DNA of 64,000 nucleotides from Hymenobacter perfusus. GTDB taxonomy: Bacteria; Bacteroidota; Bacteroidia; Cytophagales; Hymenobacteraceae. Numbering within the stretch: the first letter of the stretch is position 1; each line of letters starts with the position of its first letter. Below the pieces are notes generated by a model. That model was given only the letters and a program-made list of their open reading frames with translations. It was not told where the DNA came from and ran no database searches. Below are positions 35,309 to 45,047 of this stretch, one piece after another. The translations under genes were made by a program, and so were the position numbers. The stretch is taken from positions 434,001 to 498,000 of the forward strand of contig NZ_RWIU01000002.1 in the NCBI RefSeq assembly GCF_003944765.1, written 5' to 3'.

Positions 35309-35860
35309 TTACCGAAGCTCCGCAGTACGCCGACCTGCCAGGAGGCGCTGGACTAGCAGCAGAATGGCACAGGGCAGCAGCACCCATTGTATCTCGCTGC
35401 GCAGTACCCGGGCGGCCCATTCGCCCACAAATTTCTTCACCCCAATGGGCGACACCGCAATGGGCCGCAGCCCGAAGAAGTACCGCTCCGTATCGAACGG
35501 GCTGAAAAATGCCACGCCCTCGCCGCCGGTGGTCATGGCATCGAGCACGCCGTGAGAGGCCGTGGCCAGCAGCAACAGTAGCCACAGCCGGCCTAGGGGC
35601 GGCGCGCCCGCCGGCCGTCGCCAGGCCGTGAGCAGCGTCAGGCCCGATGCTACCACGGCCGCCGCCAGCAAAGAGTGCGACAGGCCCCGATGCCCCCACA
35701 AACTGGCGTACGGCACGTGAAACTTGAAGCCGATAACGTCGGCATCGGGCAGAAAGGCGCAGGCAGCGGCCAGCAGCCAGTAAGGCCAGTAGCGCCGCTC
35801 TGGGAGCAGCAGCTTCCCCAGCGTAGCGCCCAACGCGCAATGTCCAACTATGGAAGCCAA
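35309..35860 (-). CDS. DUF457/YdjM-type metal-dependent membrane hydrolase
   Basis: The 183-residue integral membrane protein has the family motifs GHCALGATLG at the N-terminus, a DADVIGF segment, GHRGLSHSL (about 57-65) and SHGVLDAMTTGG (about 103-114). These His/Asp residues probably bind a metal within four or so membrane segments. The Escherichia relative YdjM is LexA-regulated; the reaction of the family is not known. Its upstream region is a family B repeat (35888-36000) shared with the sirtuin end. An overlapping longer frame through that repeat was rejected. Confidence 0.85.
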   Translation of the reverse strand: MASIVGHCALGATLGKLLLPERRYWPYWLLAAACAFLPDADVIGFKFHVPYASLWGHRGLSHSLLAAAVVASGLTLLTAWRRPAGAPPLGRLWLLLLLATASHGVLDAMTTGGEGVAFFSPFDTERYFFGLRPIAVSPIGVKKFVGEWAARVLRSEIQWVLLPCAILLLVQRLLAGRRTAELR

Positions 35861-35887
35861 GGCGGAAAATTGAGTTTGGTGAAGGGT

Positions 35888-36000
35888 TGTAGAGACGCGA
35901 TACTTCGCGTCTGGGCGTAAGCAGAGGTTGTGATACTGCCAAAAAAAGGATGTGCAGTGGCGCCGTTCTAGGGGTAGATACGAAGTGTCGCGTCTCTACA
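35888..36000. repeat. REPIN-like inverted repeat, family B, copy 5; supplies the cobB stop codon
   Basis: The left end TGTAGAGACGCGATACTTCG and right end TACGAAGTGTCGCGTCTCTACA are 60 or so bp apart. The stop codon of the sirtuin (TAG, minus strand, 35996-35998) lies within the last bases of the repeat. Confidence 0.85.
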
Positions 36001-36700
36001 TTTCGTCAGATGACTGCGCCCGCAGCTCGGCGGCTACTTGCGCTACGCCAATAGTGGCGGGCTCGGTGACGAAATGCTGATTGGGGCGGGAGCTGACGGG
36101 CGGGCGGCTAGGGTCGATGATGTAGATGGGGGTGCCGCGCCGCACGTAATCCACGAGGCCGGCGGCTGGGTACACCTGCAGAGACGTGCCCACCACCAGA
36201 AACACGTCGGCGGTGGCGGCCTCGTGGGCGGCCAGCTCCATGAGTGGCACGGCCTCGCCAAACCACACAATGTTGGGACGCAGCTGGTGGCCCTTCTCGC
36301 AGAGCTGGCCCAGCTCAATCCGGTCCGACTCCAGCGGGTACACCAGTTCCTCGTGGCGGGAGCTGCGGCTCTCAAGCAGTTGCCCGTGCAGGTGAATCAC
36401 GCGCGAAGAACCGGCCCGCTCGTGCAGGTCGTCCACGTTCTGCGTCACGATGACCACCTCGAAATCTCGCTCCAACTCGGCCAGTGCCAAGTGGCCGGCG
36501 TTGGGCCGGGCGGCCCGGGCAGCTCCCCGCCGCTGGTTGTAAAACTCTAGTACCAGGGCCGGGTTGGCGGCCCAGCCCTCGGGCGTGGCCACGTCCTCAA
36601 TGCGGTGATTTTCCCACAGTCCGTCTGAGGCCCGGAAGGTAGCCAGCCCGCTTTCCGCCGAAATTCCGGCCCCGGTCAGGGCCACCAGTTTCTTTTTCAT
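35996..36700 (-). CDS. cobB: Sirtuin NAD-dependent deacylase (class III)
   Basis: The 234-residue sirtuin has GAGISAESGLATFR (about 10-23), TQNVDDLHERAG, the catalytic His105 in HLHGQL, and VVGTSLQVYPAAG. Tyr54 and Arg57 in EFYNQRR match the Tyr-x-x-Arg pair that lets SIRT5/CobB accept succinyl and malonyl lysine, so a desuccinylase is likely. The zinc-binding CxxC pairs are missing: only one Cys (GQLCEKG) stays in a shortened small domain. To my knowledge this is a recurring Bacteroidota variant. The last residues and stop run into a family B repeat. Confidence 0.93.
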   Translation of the reverse strand: MKKKLVALTGAGISAESGLATFRASDGLWENHRIEDVATPEGWAANPALVLEFYNQRRGAARAARPNAGHLALAELERDFEVVIVTQNVDDLHERAGSSRVIHLHGQLLESRSSRHEELVYPLESDRIELGQLCEKGHQLRPNIVWFGEAVPLMELAAHEAATADVFLVVGTSLQVYPAAGLVDYVRRGTPIYIIDPSRPPVSSRPNQHFVTEPATIGVAQVAAELRAQSSDEM

Positions 36701-36738
36701 GCAAGTATGGAGTTGGAAGAATCCTGCGAGACTCGAAA

Positions 36739-37647
36739 CTACTCAAACCGGCCCAGCTCATCACGCCGGAACGTCCATTCCGGGGTGTTTACCTGGGCGG
36801 CCTGCGGGTCGAGCAGAAACCAAGCCCCGAGGCCCGTATCATCCCACCCGTTGGTGAGAACGTGCATCTGCTGGGCGGGCATATAGCTCTGGGCCAGCAG
36901 CGCCAGCCGGCGGCCGGAGCCAGGCTGCACCGCTACATCGAGCACCAGCACCGCGTGGCCCGGCGAGCCACCCCGGATGAGCACGTCGCCGGGCTGCACC
37001 TGGGCCAGGGGCATAGGTATCAGCTCTTTGCTGAGCGACAACGTGCCGGCATAGGTGAAAATCTGGTCGAGGTAGCGGCGGAAGACGGCGTGCGTGGGGG
37101 CTTCGGCCGGGCGCGGGGCCGGCTGCACCGCATTACCGGTCACCTTAAAGCCCATGCCCGAATACCAGTCCTGAAACCGGATGTCGTCGCCGCTGGTGAG
37201 GTGGAAATGCACCTGATTGGGCTGCTGGCTGAACTGATACTCAGCCCGCAGCCGGATAACGGCATCGGCGCACTGCTGCAGGTCGCGGGAGCCCACATCA
37301 AGGTCGAACACAGCGGCATGCACGTCCTGCCGTTCCTTGGGCCGGCCGTTGTAGAGCTGCACGGGCGTACCTGCCGGCAGCAGAGGCAGGTGGCGCAGCC
37401 AGTGCCCGAACGAGCCCTGCTGCACGGCCACGCGCTGGTAGCCCCGGGGCGCAGCAAACCGGGCTGCTACCGTCTGGCGAGGGTTGTAGCGGCCGGCCGG
37501 CAGCCATTTATAGTCCGTGGCACGGCCGGGCATTTCGGCCTGAGCCGGAGCGGTAGGTGGGGGCGTAGTGGACGCTTCAGCGGAGTCGGCGGGGGAGGGC
37601 GAGCAGCTGAGCAGCCCGGCCGCCAAAGCCAGAACGGCGTGTTTCAT
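36739..37647 (-). CDS. DUF4846 lipoprotein
   Basis: The 302-residue protein starts at the ATG at 37647 (an upstream ATG at 37662 adds five residues). It has a lipoprotein signal peptide (MKHAVLALAAGLLSC; the lipobox Cys is residue 15). After a Pro/Thr-rich linker comes the DUF4846 domain with GSFGHWLRHLPLLP, DLDVGSRDLQQCADAVIRLRAEY and DDIRFQDWYSGMGF. The C-terminal PGDVLIRGGSPGHAVLVLDVA resembles the His segment of NlpC/P60-like folds. Function unknown; an envelope role is likely from the anchor. Confidence 0.78.
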   Translation of the reverse strand: MKHAVLALAAGLLSCSPSPADSAEASTTPPPTAPAQAEMPGRATDYKWLPAGRYNPRQTVAARFAAPRGYQRVAVQQGSFGHWLRHLPLLPAGTPVQLYNGRPKERQDVHAAVFDLDVGSRDLQQCADAVIRLRAEYQFSQQPNQVHFHLTSGDDIRFQDWYSGMGFKVTGNAVQPAPRPAEAPTHAVFRRYLDQIFTYAGTLSLSKELIPMPLAQVQPGDVLIRGGSPGHAVLVLDVAVQPGSGRRLALLAQSYMPAQQMHVLTNGWDDTGLGAWFLLDPQAAQVNTPEWTFRRDELGRFE

Positions 37648-37723
37648 AAGTGGAATAAGCAAACCGGATAGAGCCGCAATAACGGGTTTTTTAGGTGCTG
37701 TATTTCATGCGGCCGGTACAAAA

Positions 37724-37750
37724 AAAGCCTCCCCGGGAAGGAGAGGCTTT
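37724..37750 (-). terminator. Terminator downstream of topA
   Basis: The arms AAAGCCTC / GAGGCTTT are followed on the minus strand by a run of T (TTTTT). It lies 50 bp past the topA stop. Confidence 0.8.
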
Positions 37751-37799
37751 CTTGGTTATTGCGAACCGAAATCCGGCTCAAAAATTCAATCCGGCGCGT

Positions 37800-40298
37800 T
37801 TACTTGGCCTTTGGGGCCGCCTTAGGCGTGGCCTTTTTGGCGGCCGTGGTACCGGTTGCTTTCTTGGCCGCCGGTTTCTTAGCAGCGGCTTTCTTGGCGG
37901 CTGGTTTTTTGGCCGGCGTATCGGCTTTTTCCGTCTTCTCGGCGGGGGCGGCTTTCTTGGCGAAGCGGCCACCCTTGGCTGGTTTGTCGGGCGTGGCTTC
38001 GGCCAGCTCCAGGCAGCGTTCCAGCGTGAGGTCGGCGGGTTCCTCGCCCTTCGGAATCTTCACGTTCTTCTTACCCGCCACGATGTATGGTCCGAAACGG
38101 CCGTTAAGAACCTGAATATCGGGGTTTTCGGCAAACGACTTGATGAGGCGCTCCGCGTCGGTTTTGCGCTTGGTTTCAATCAGGTCCACGCCTTCCTGGG
38201 CCGTGATGGTGTGCGGGTCCTGCTCCTTGGTGAGGGAGTAGAACTTGCTGTCGTGGCGGATGTAGGGGCCGAACCGACCCAGCGCGGCCGTCATGTCTTT
38301 GTCCTCGAACGAGCCCACGATGCGCGGCAGCTTGAATAGCTCCAGGGCTTCTTCCAGGGTGATGTTCTCGATGAACTGGCCCTTGCGGAGGCTAGCGTAC
38401 ACAGCTTTTTCGCCCTCAGGCGCGCCTTCCAGCGGCTCAATCTGCACGTACGGCCCGAAGCGGCCCAGGCGGGCCGTCAGCTTCTGGCCGGTTTCAGGAT
38501 GCAGCCCGATTTCGCGGTTGCTGCCCAGCGTGTTGCGCTCAATGTTCTGGCCCCGCTCCACAGTTTCGTGGAAGGTGCCATAGAAGCCGGCCAACATATC
38601 GGTCCATACTTCCTGGCCGTCGGCAATCCGGTCAAACTCGTCCTCCACCTTGGCCGTGAACTGGTAGTCCACGATTACCGGGAAGTGCTCCACCAGAAAG
38701 TCGTTGACCACCATGGCCGTATCGGTGGGAAACAGCTTGGCTTTATCGGCCCCGTAGGTTTCGGTTTTGACCTCGGTTTTCACCGCGTCGCCATCGAGCG
38801 TGAGTACGTGAAACTTACGTTCCTTGCCTTCGCGGGAGTCTTTTTCCACGTAGCCGCGCTTCTGAATGGTGCTGATGGTGGGGGCGTAGGTGGAAGGCCG
38901 GCCAATGCCCATTTCCTCCAGCTTTTTCACCAAGGAAGCTTCCGTGTAGCGGGCGGCCGGCGAGGCAAACCGCTCCGTGGCGCGCAGCACCTGCAAGGGC
39001 AGCTCCTGGCCCACATTCAGAGGCGGCAGCCCCCGCGAAAACGATGATTCGGCGGCTTCATCCTGTTCCTCCTCGTCCTTGCTTTCAGCATAGGCTTTCA
39101 GGAAACCCTCGAAGGTGATGACCTCGCCGGTTGCCGTGAGCGTAACGCCGGGCTGGGTACTGATGCCGATGGTAGCTACCGTGCGCTCAATCACCGCGTC
39201 GGCCATCTGGGAGCCCATGGCCCGCTTCCGGATCAGGTCGTAAAGGCGCTGCTCCTGGGAGTCAGAACCGGCTTTGAGCAAGGCGAAGTCCGTGGGGCGG
39301 ATGGCTTCGTGGGCCTCCTGGGCCGAAGCCGACTTGGTTTTGTATACCCGCGTCTGAGCGTATTCAGGGCCGTAGGCACGGCTGATTTCCTCCTGCGCTG
39401 CCGCCAGCGCGTCCTGCGAGAGGTTCACCGAGTCGGTCCGCATGTAGGAGATTTTACCGGCCTCGTACAGCTTCTGGGCCACGCTCATCGTCTGGGCCAC
39501 CGAGAAGCCCAGCTTGCGCGAGGCCTCTTGCTGCAACGTGGAAGTGGTAAACGGCGGCGCGGGGCTGCGCTTGCCGGGTTTTTTCTCCAGGTTCTCGATG
39601 CGGTAGGTTGCCCCTACGCACCGAGCCAGGAAAGCCTCGGCTTCCTCGCGGGTCTTGTAGCGGGTGGGCAATTCGGCCTCCAGCACCGCGCCCCGGCCGG
39701 CATCGAAGCGGGCCACTACGCGGTAGGCAGAAGACGTTTTATGCTGGTTGATTTCCCGTTCGCGCTCCACCACCAGGCGTACGGCTACGCTCTGCACGCG
39801 GCCCGCCGAAAGGCCGGCCTTCACCTTTTTCCACAGCACCGGGCTCAGCTCAAAGCCCACCAGCCGGTCGAGTACGCGGCGGGCCTGCTGGGCATTCACC
39901 AGGTTCAGGTCGATTTCCCGGGGGTTCTCAATGGCCGTGAGGATGGCGTTCTTGGTGATTTCGCGGAACACGATGCGGCGCGTTTTGTCGCCGCCGGTTA
40001 GGTTCAGGGTTTCGGCCAGGTGCCAGCTGATGGCCTCGCCCTCCCGGTCATCGTCACTCGCCAGCCATACCACTTCCGCTTCCTTGGCCAGCTTTTTCAA
40101 CTGGCTGATCAGCTCGCGCTTATCGGCCGAAACGACGTAGGTGGGCTTAAACCCATTGGCGACGTCAATGGCGTTGTTGTCCTTGGGCAGGTCGCGCACG
40201 TGGCCGAACGACGACTTCACCACAAAGTCCTTACCCAGGTAGCCTTCGATGGTTTTGGCCTTGGCCGGGGATTCGACGATGACTAGATTTTTGACCAT
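37800..40298 (-). CDS. topA: DNA topoisomerase I
   Basis: The 832-residue type IA topoisomerase relaxes negative supercoils. It has the TOPRIM domain (NLVIVESPAKAKTIEGYLG; LASDDDREGEAISWHLAE), the catalytic Tyr in GKISYMRTDSVNLS, AHEAIRPTDF, and several C-terminal repeats ending in GRFGPYI(R) that replace the zinc fingers of Escherichia TopA. The last 50 or so residues are a Lys/Ala/Pro-rich histone-H1-like tail (AKKPAAKKAAAKKPAAKK). The ATG at 40298 (MVKNLVIVE) is chosen because the 24 residues above it do not belong to the family. The counter-acting gyrB is elsewhere in the window. Confidence 0.95.
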   Translation of the reverse strand: MVKNLVIVESPAKAKTIEGYLGKDFVVKSSFGHVRDLPKDNNAIDVANGFKPTYVVSADKRELISQLKKLAKEAEVVWLASDDDREGEAISWHLAETLNLTGGDKTRRIVFREITKNAILTAIENPREIDLNLVNAQQARRVLDRLVGFELSPVLWKKVKAGLSAGRVQSVAVRLVVEREREINQHKTSSAYRVVARFDAGRGAVLEAELPTRYKTREEAEAFLARCVGATYRIENLEKKPGKRSPAPPFTTSTLQQEASRKLGFSVAQTMSVAQKLYEAGKISYMRTDSVNLSQDALAAAQEEISRAYGPEYAQTRVYKTKSASAQEAHEAIRPTDFALLKAGSDSQEQRLYDLIRKRAMGSQMADAVIERTVATIGISTQPGVTLTATGEVITFEGFLKAYAESKDEEEQDEAAESSFSRGLPPLNVGQELPLQVLRATERFASPAARYTEASLVKKLEEMGIGRPSTYAPTISTIQKRGYVEKDSREGKERKFHVLTLDGDAVKTEVKTETYGADKAKLFPTDTAMVVNDFLVEHFPVIVDYQFTAKVEDEFDRIADGQEVWTDMLAGFYGTFHETVERGQNIERNTLGSNREIGLHPETGQKLTARLGRFGPYVQIEPLEGAPEGEKAVYASLRKGQFIENITLEEALELFKLPRIVGSFEDKDMTAALGRFGPYIRHDSKFYSLTKEQDPHTITAQEGVDLIETKRKTDAERLIKSFAENPDIQVLNGRFGPYIVAGKKNVKIPKGEEPADLTLERCLELAEATPDKPAKGGRFAKKAAPAEKTEKADTPAKKPAAKKAAAKKPAAKKATGTTAAKKATPKAAPKAK

Positions 40299-40542
40299 AG
40301 GGGTGGGATACACTGAGCTTGTTTCGATAGGAAACGGGCGGGGCAGTGCAAAAGTTGAATTTTGCCGCAAAGATGCTGGAATAATCCGGCCTTGTTGCGG
40401 CCGGCCCCAAATATCCAGGGCCGACTCCTTATATATACGAGTGGTTGGCCAACGCGGCGTAGCGGCAAGCCGTTCAGTTTCCGGAAGTTATTTGCAGTGT
40501 TCAAGTTTTTGGGCCCGATAGTGGCAAAGCGGGCTTATCTGC

Positions 40543-40550
40543 TACCTTTG
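40543..40550 (+). promoter_or_regulatory. -7 box upstream of the chemosensory operon
   Basis: TACCTTTG matches TAnnTTTG, 80 bp before the receptor ATG. The -33 region is not at consensus spacing. Confidence 0.45.
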
Positions 40551-40629
40551 TCTGTTCCGGAACCCTATCCCTGGAGGTTCCGTTTGTGCACCGCCTTCTC
40601 CTCCGCAGGCCCCGCCCCAAACCCCGTGT

Positions 40630-43600
40630 ATGGCTTCAGCTAAGACGCCCAAAACCACCCTCCCGGCCTCGGCCGCTTCCGTTACTTCTGAGGTAGCCTC
40701 GGCTACGCCCGCAACGGTTGCCCCCAAAGGCAGTGCCACCCGGTCCAGCGGTAACCACACCCGCAAGAGTGGTACTACCACCAATGGCCGCTACGATACG
40801 CAGGACCCCGACTACATCAACGACCAGCTGAACCGGGTGCTCTATGCCCTCGACGCTTTCAAAAAAGGCGACGTATCGGTGCGGCTGACCAAACAGAACG
40901 ACGACATCTTTGCCGAAATAGCCGAGGCCTACAACTCCATGGTGGAGATGATTGGCGGGGTAGGCGGCGAGGTGTCGCGCATCTCGAAGGTAGCCGGGGT
41001 GGAGGGCAACCTCAAAGCCCGCGCCTCCGGGGAAAACGCCGCCGGCTTCTGGCGCGACATGATCAACAACATCAACGGGCTGGTGGATAGCATTGCCGTG
41101 CCGGTGTTGGAGGTAGGCAAGGTGCTCAAGAACATTAGCAAAGGCAATCTGGACGAAACCTTCCAGATTCCGGTGTCGGGCGACTTCAAGGTGATGGCCG
41201 AAACCATCAACAAGACCATCGACAACCTCAACCTGTTTGCCGGCGAAGTAACCCGCGTGGCCCAGGAAGTAGGCACCGAAGGCAAACTGGGCGGCCAGGC
41301 ATCCGTGCCCAACGTGGGCGGCATCTGGAAAGACCTGACCGACAACGTGAACTACATGGCCTCGAACCTGACGAGTCAGGTACGGGACATTGCCAACGTG
41401 GCCACCGCCGTAGCCAAAGGCGACCTGACCCAGAAAATCACCGTCGATGTGAAAGGGGAGCTGCTGCAACTCAAGCAGAACCTGAACCAGATGGTGGACT
41501 CACTCAACCTGTTCGCCGGCGAGGTAACCCGCGTGGCCCAGGAAGTGGGTACCGAAGGCAAGCTGGGCGGCCAGGCCTCCGTGCCCAACGTGGGCGGCGT
41601 GTGGAAACAGCTGACCGACAACGTAAATACGATGGCCTCGAACCTGACGCTTCAGGTACGGGACATTGCCAACGTAGCCACCGCCGTAGCTAAAGGCGAC
41701 CTGACGCAGAAAATCACCGTCGATGTAAAAGGGGAGCTGCTGCAACTCAAGCAGAACCTGAACCAGATGGTGGACTCGCTCAACCTGTTCGCCGGCGAGG
41801 TAACCCGCGTGGCCCAGGAAGTAGGTACCGAAGGCCGCCTCGGCGGCCAGGCCATCGTGCCCAACGTGGCCGGGGTGTGGAAAGAGCTGACGGACAACGT
41901 AAACTACATGGCCTCGAACCTGACTTTGCAGGTACGGGACATTGCCAACGTAGCCACCGCCGTAGCTAAGGGCGACTTGAGCCAGAAGATTACCGTCGAT
42001 GTGAAAGGGGAGCTGCTACAGTTGAAGCAGAACCTGAACCAGATGGTGGACTCGCTCAACCTGTTCGCTGGCGAGGTAACCCGCGTGGCACTGGAAGTGG
42101 GTACCGAAGGCAAGCTGGGCGGCCAAGCTTCCGTACCGAACGTGGCCGGCGTGTGGAAAGACCTCACCGACAACGTGAACTACATGGCCTCGAACCTGAC
42201 CTCTCAGGTACGGGACATTGCCAACGTAGCCACCGCCGTAGCCCGCGGCGACCTGAGCCAGAAGATGACCGTGGATGTGAAGGGCGAAATCCTGGAGCTA
42301 AAGAACATCCTCAATCAGATGGTGGACTCGCTCAACATCTTCGGTGACGAAGTAACCCGCGTAGCCCGCGAGGTAGGTACCGAAGGCCGCCTCGGCGGTC
42401 AGGCCTCGGTGCCCCGCGTTGGCGGTACCTGGAAAGAGTTGACGGATAACGTAAACACGATGGCCTCGAACCTGACTTCTCAGGTACGGGACATTGCCAA
42501 CGTGGCTACCGCCGTAGCCAAAGGCGACCTGACTCAGAAGATGACGGTGGATGTAAAAGGCGAGATTCTCGACCTGAAAAACATCCTCAATCAGATGGTG
42601 GACTCGCTCAATATCTTCGCCGGCGAAGTAACCCGTGTGGCCCGCGAAGTGGGTACGGAAGGTATCCTCGGCGGTCAGGCCAACGTGCCCAGCGTGTCGG
42701 GTACCTGGAAAGACCTCACAGATAACGTAAACACGATGGCCTCGAACCTGACTTCTCAGGTGCGGGACATTGCCAACGTGGCTACCGCCGTAGCCCGCGG
42801 CGACCTAAGCCAGAAGGTAACGGTAAACGTGCGCGGCGAGCTGCTGCAGCTGAAGGAAAACCTCAACCAGATGGTGGACTCGCTGAACACGTTCGGCGAC
42901 GAAGTAACCCGCGTAGCCCGCGAAGTAGGCACGGAAGGCCGCCTCGGCGGTCAGGCCGTGGTACCCAACGTGCGCGGCACCTGGAAGGACCTCACCGACA
43001 ACGTAAACTTCATGGCCGCCTCGCTCACCAGCCAGGTGCGCGACATTGCCAACGTAACCTCCGCTGTAGCCCGCGGCGACCTGAGCCAGAAAGTATCCGT
43101 TGATGTCAAAGGCGAGCTGCTCGACCTCAAGGACAACATCAACCAGATGGTGGACTCGCTCAACGTATTTGCCGGCGAAGTAACCCGCGTAGCGCAGGAA
43201 GTAGGTACCGAAGGCCGCCTCGGCGGCCAGGCCAACGTGCCCAACGTTTCGGGTGTGTGGAAGGACCTCACCGACAACGTAAACACGATGGCCGCCAACC
43301 TCACCACGCAGGTGCGGGGCATTGTGAAAGTAGTAACCGCCGTTTCGCAGGGTGACCTGACCCAGAAGCTGACCCTCGACGCCAAAGGCGAGGTGGCTGA
43401 ACTTGCCGAAACCATCAACCGCATGGTGGACGACCTGAACCGCCTCGCGGTGGAAGTTAGCCGCGTAGCTAAAGTGGCCGGGGTGGAAGGCAAGCTGACC
43501 GAGCGCGCCACGGTAACCGACGTGTCGGGCTCGTGGAAGGAGCTGGTGGATACGCTTAACGCCCTCATCGAATCCATCGCCTCGCCGGTGCTGGAGGTGA

Positions 43601-44982
43601 GCCGCGTGGTACGAGCCATTTCGGAAGGCGACCTGCAACAGCAGGTGGAAATCGAAACCACCGGCGACATTCGCGCCATGGCCGATGCCCTCAACATTGC
43701 CGTGGATAACCTCAACGAGCTGCTGGGCGAAATCAACGAGTCGTCGCAGATTGTGGGCGAGTCGTCGGAGGAAATGGTGGTGAAAGGGCAGGAGATGAGC
43801 CGGGTAACCGTCGACGTGGCCCTGGCCATGCAGCAGATGGCCGAAGGCGCGCAGAACCAGGCCCTCAAAACCGACCAGGCCTTCAAGCTGATTGAAGAAA
43901 TCATGCAGGCCACCAAGGAAACAGCCGGGAAGGCCGATGTCGGCATCAAGGCGGCTATCCTGGGTGAGCAGACTTCCCAGCTCGGTCTGAAAACCGTGGC
44001 CGAGGTGGTGAAAAACATGGAGGAAATCAGCAACGCCGCCGCCCAGACCTCCAAAACCATCGAAGTGCTCAGCACGCGGTCCGGGGAAATCAGCAAGTCG
44101 CTGGGTGTGATTACCGACATTGCCTCCCAGACCAATCTGCTGGCTCTGAACGCCGCCATCGAAGCCGCCCGGGCCGGGGAAGCTGGCCGGGGTTTCGCGG
44201 TAGTAGCCGAGGAAATCCGTAAGCTGGCTGAGGGCTCCCGCAAGTCGGCCAGCGAAATTGCCACGCTGGTAGAGGACGTGCGGAAGGATACCACCTCCGC
44301 TGCCTCCGCTATCAGCACCATGGAAGGCCGGGTACTGAAAGGCAAGAATGCCACCTTCGAGGCCAGCTCGGCCTTCAAGAACATTGCCACTAGCTCGGGC
44401 GAAACCCTGCGCACCTCTCGCGACATTCTCACGGCTACTGAGGTCCAGAAAACTTCTATCGGCGACGTGGTGAAGTACGTGGAAGAAGTGGTAGCCATTG
44501 CCGAGCAGACGGCCTCGGGTACGCAGCAGGTAGCCAGCACCGCCAAGCAGCTCTCCTCCAGCATGCAGGAGCTGACCACCAGCAGTCAGAAGCTTACCGA
44601 CATTGCCGACGACCTGCAGTTGGGCCTCTCGGCCTTCCAGCTGATGGAAGACCTAGAGCCCGAACCCGAGCCGGAACCGGAGCCAATCCGTCGGCGGCCC
44701 CTGACCCGCCGCGCCAGCGCCCAGCCGGCAGTGGTCCCTGCCGCTCCGGTCCGCGCTGCCCGCCGCTCATCGGCCGCGCCGGTAGTGGCCGATGAGCCCG
44801 CCGCGCCAAACCGTCGGGCCAGTGCCCGCCGCGCCGCCGTGTTGACCGCCACCGAAGCACCAGCCAACGCAACGGCCACCCGGAAAGCGGGTGCTCGTCG
44901 CGCGGCAAAGGTGGAAGTGGCTGTGGCTCCGGCTGAAACGCCGGCTCCCAAGGCGCGGGCCCCGAAGCGCAAAGCCAAATAA
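40630..44982 (+). CDS. Soluble poly-HAMP methyl-accepting chemotaxis protein
   Basis: The 1450-residue receptor has no signal peptide and no membrane segment. After a Ser/Thr/Ala-rich N-terminus come divergent HAMP-like units and then seven nearly identical 92-residue units that begin [17 protein letters not shown] (276-bp period, about 41370-43310), followed by two more divergent HAMP units. The C-terminal signalling hairpin contains [20 protein letters not shown] and [13 protein letters not shown] (about 1155-1200). After it come an acidic [10 protein letters not shown] hinge and a 110-residue tail rich in Arg, Lys, Ala and Pro. The repeat unit resembles that of fungal Nik1-type osmosensing kinases. 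It probably clusters in the cytoplasm with the CheW and CheA encoded downstream. Confidence 0.9.
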   Translation: MASAKTPKTTLPASAASVTSEVASATPATVAPKGSATRSSGNHTRKSGTTTNGRYDTQDPDYINDQLNRVLYALDAFKKGDVSVRLTKQNDDIFAEIAEAYNSMVEMIGGVGGEVSRISKVAGVEGNLKARASGENAAGFWRDMINNINGLVDSIAVPVLEVGKVLKNISKGNLDETFQIPVSGDFKVMAETINKTIDNLNLFAGEVTRVAQEVGTEGKLGGQASVPNVGGIWKDLTDNVNYMASNLTSQVRDIANVATAVAKGDLTQKITVDVKGELLQLKQNLNQMVDSLNLFAGEVTRVAQEVGTEGKLGGQASVPNVGGVWKQLTDNVNTMASNLTLQVRDIANVATAVAKGDLTQKITVDVKGELLQLKQNLNQMVDSLNLFAGEVTRVAQEVGTEGRLGGQAIVPNVAGVWKELTDNVNYMASNLTLQVRDIANVATAVAKGDLSQKITVDVKGELLQLKQNLNQMVDSLNLFAGEVTRVALEVGTEGKLGGQASVPNVAGVWKDLTDNVNYMASNLTSQVRDIANVATAVARGDLSQKMTVDVKGEILELKNILNQMVDSLNIFGDEVTRVAREVGTEGRLGGQASVPRVGGTWKELTDNVNTMASNLTSQVRDIANVATAVAKGDLTQKMTVDVKGEILDLKNILNQMVDSLNIFAGEVTRVAREVGTEGILGGQANVPSVSGTWKDLTDNVNTMASNLTSQVRDIANVATAVARGDLSQKVTVNVRGELLQLKENLNQMVDSLNTFGDEVTRVAREVGTEGRLGGQAVVPNVRGTWKDLTDNVNFMAASLTSQVRDIANVTSAVARGDLSQKVSVDVKGELLDLKDNINQMVDSLNVFAGEVTRVAQEVGTEGRLGGQANVPNVSGVWKDLTDNVNTMAANLTTQVRGIVKVVTAVSQGDLTQKLTLDAKGEVAELAETINRMVDDLNRLAVEVSRVAKVAGVEGKLTERATVTDVSGSWKELVDTLNALIESIASPVLEVSRVVRAISEGDLQQQVEIETTGDIRAMADALNIAVDNLNELLGEINESSQIVGESSEEMVVKGQEMSRVTVDVALAMQQMAEGAQNQALKTDQAFKLIEEIMQATKETAGKADVGIKAAILGEQTSQLGLKTVAEVVKNMEEISNAAAQTSKTIEVLSTRSGEISKSLGVITDIASQTNLLALNAAIEAARAGEAGRGFAVVAEEIRKLAEGSRKSASEIATLVEDVRKDTTSAASAISTMEGRVLKGKNATFEASSAFKNIATSSGETLRTSRDILTATEVQKTSIGDVVKYVEEVVAIAEQTASGTQQVASTAKQLSSSMQELTTSSQKLTDIADDLQLGLSAFQLMEDLEPEPEPEPEPIRRRPLTRRASAQPAVVPAAPVRAARRSSAAPVVADEPAAPNRRASARRAAVLTATEAPANATATRKAGARRAAKVEVAVAPAETPAPKARAPKRKAK

Positions 44983-45047
44983 GTTTTCACTTTCCCTGAT
45001 CCACTGCGTGGCCCCCGGCCGCGCAGTGGGTTGCTATTCCCTCAGGC

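Noticed and set aside
35295..35942. Alternative longer minus-strand frame overlapping the DUF457 gene
   Set aside because: It begins in the family B repeat and continues out of frame with the conserved GHxxLSH and SHGVLD motifs.
41370..43310. Tandem 276-bp repeats considered as a CRISPR-like array or satellite
   Set aside because: The period is a multiple of three, the units are in frame and encode HAMP domains, and there are no unique spacers. No CRISPR array or cas gene is seen anywhere in the window.
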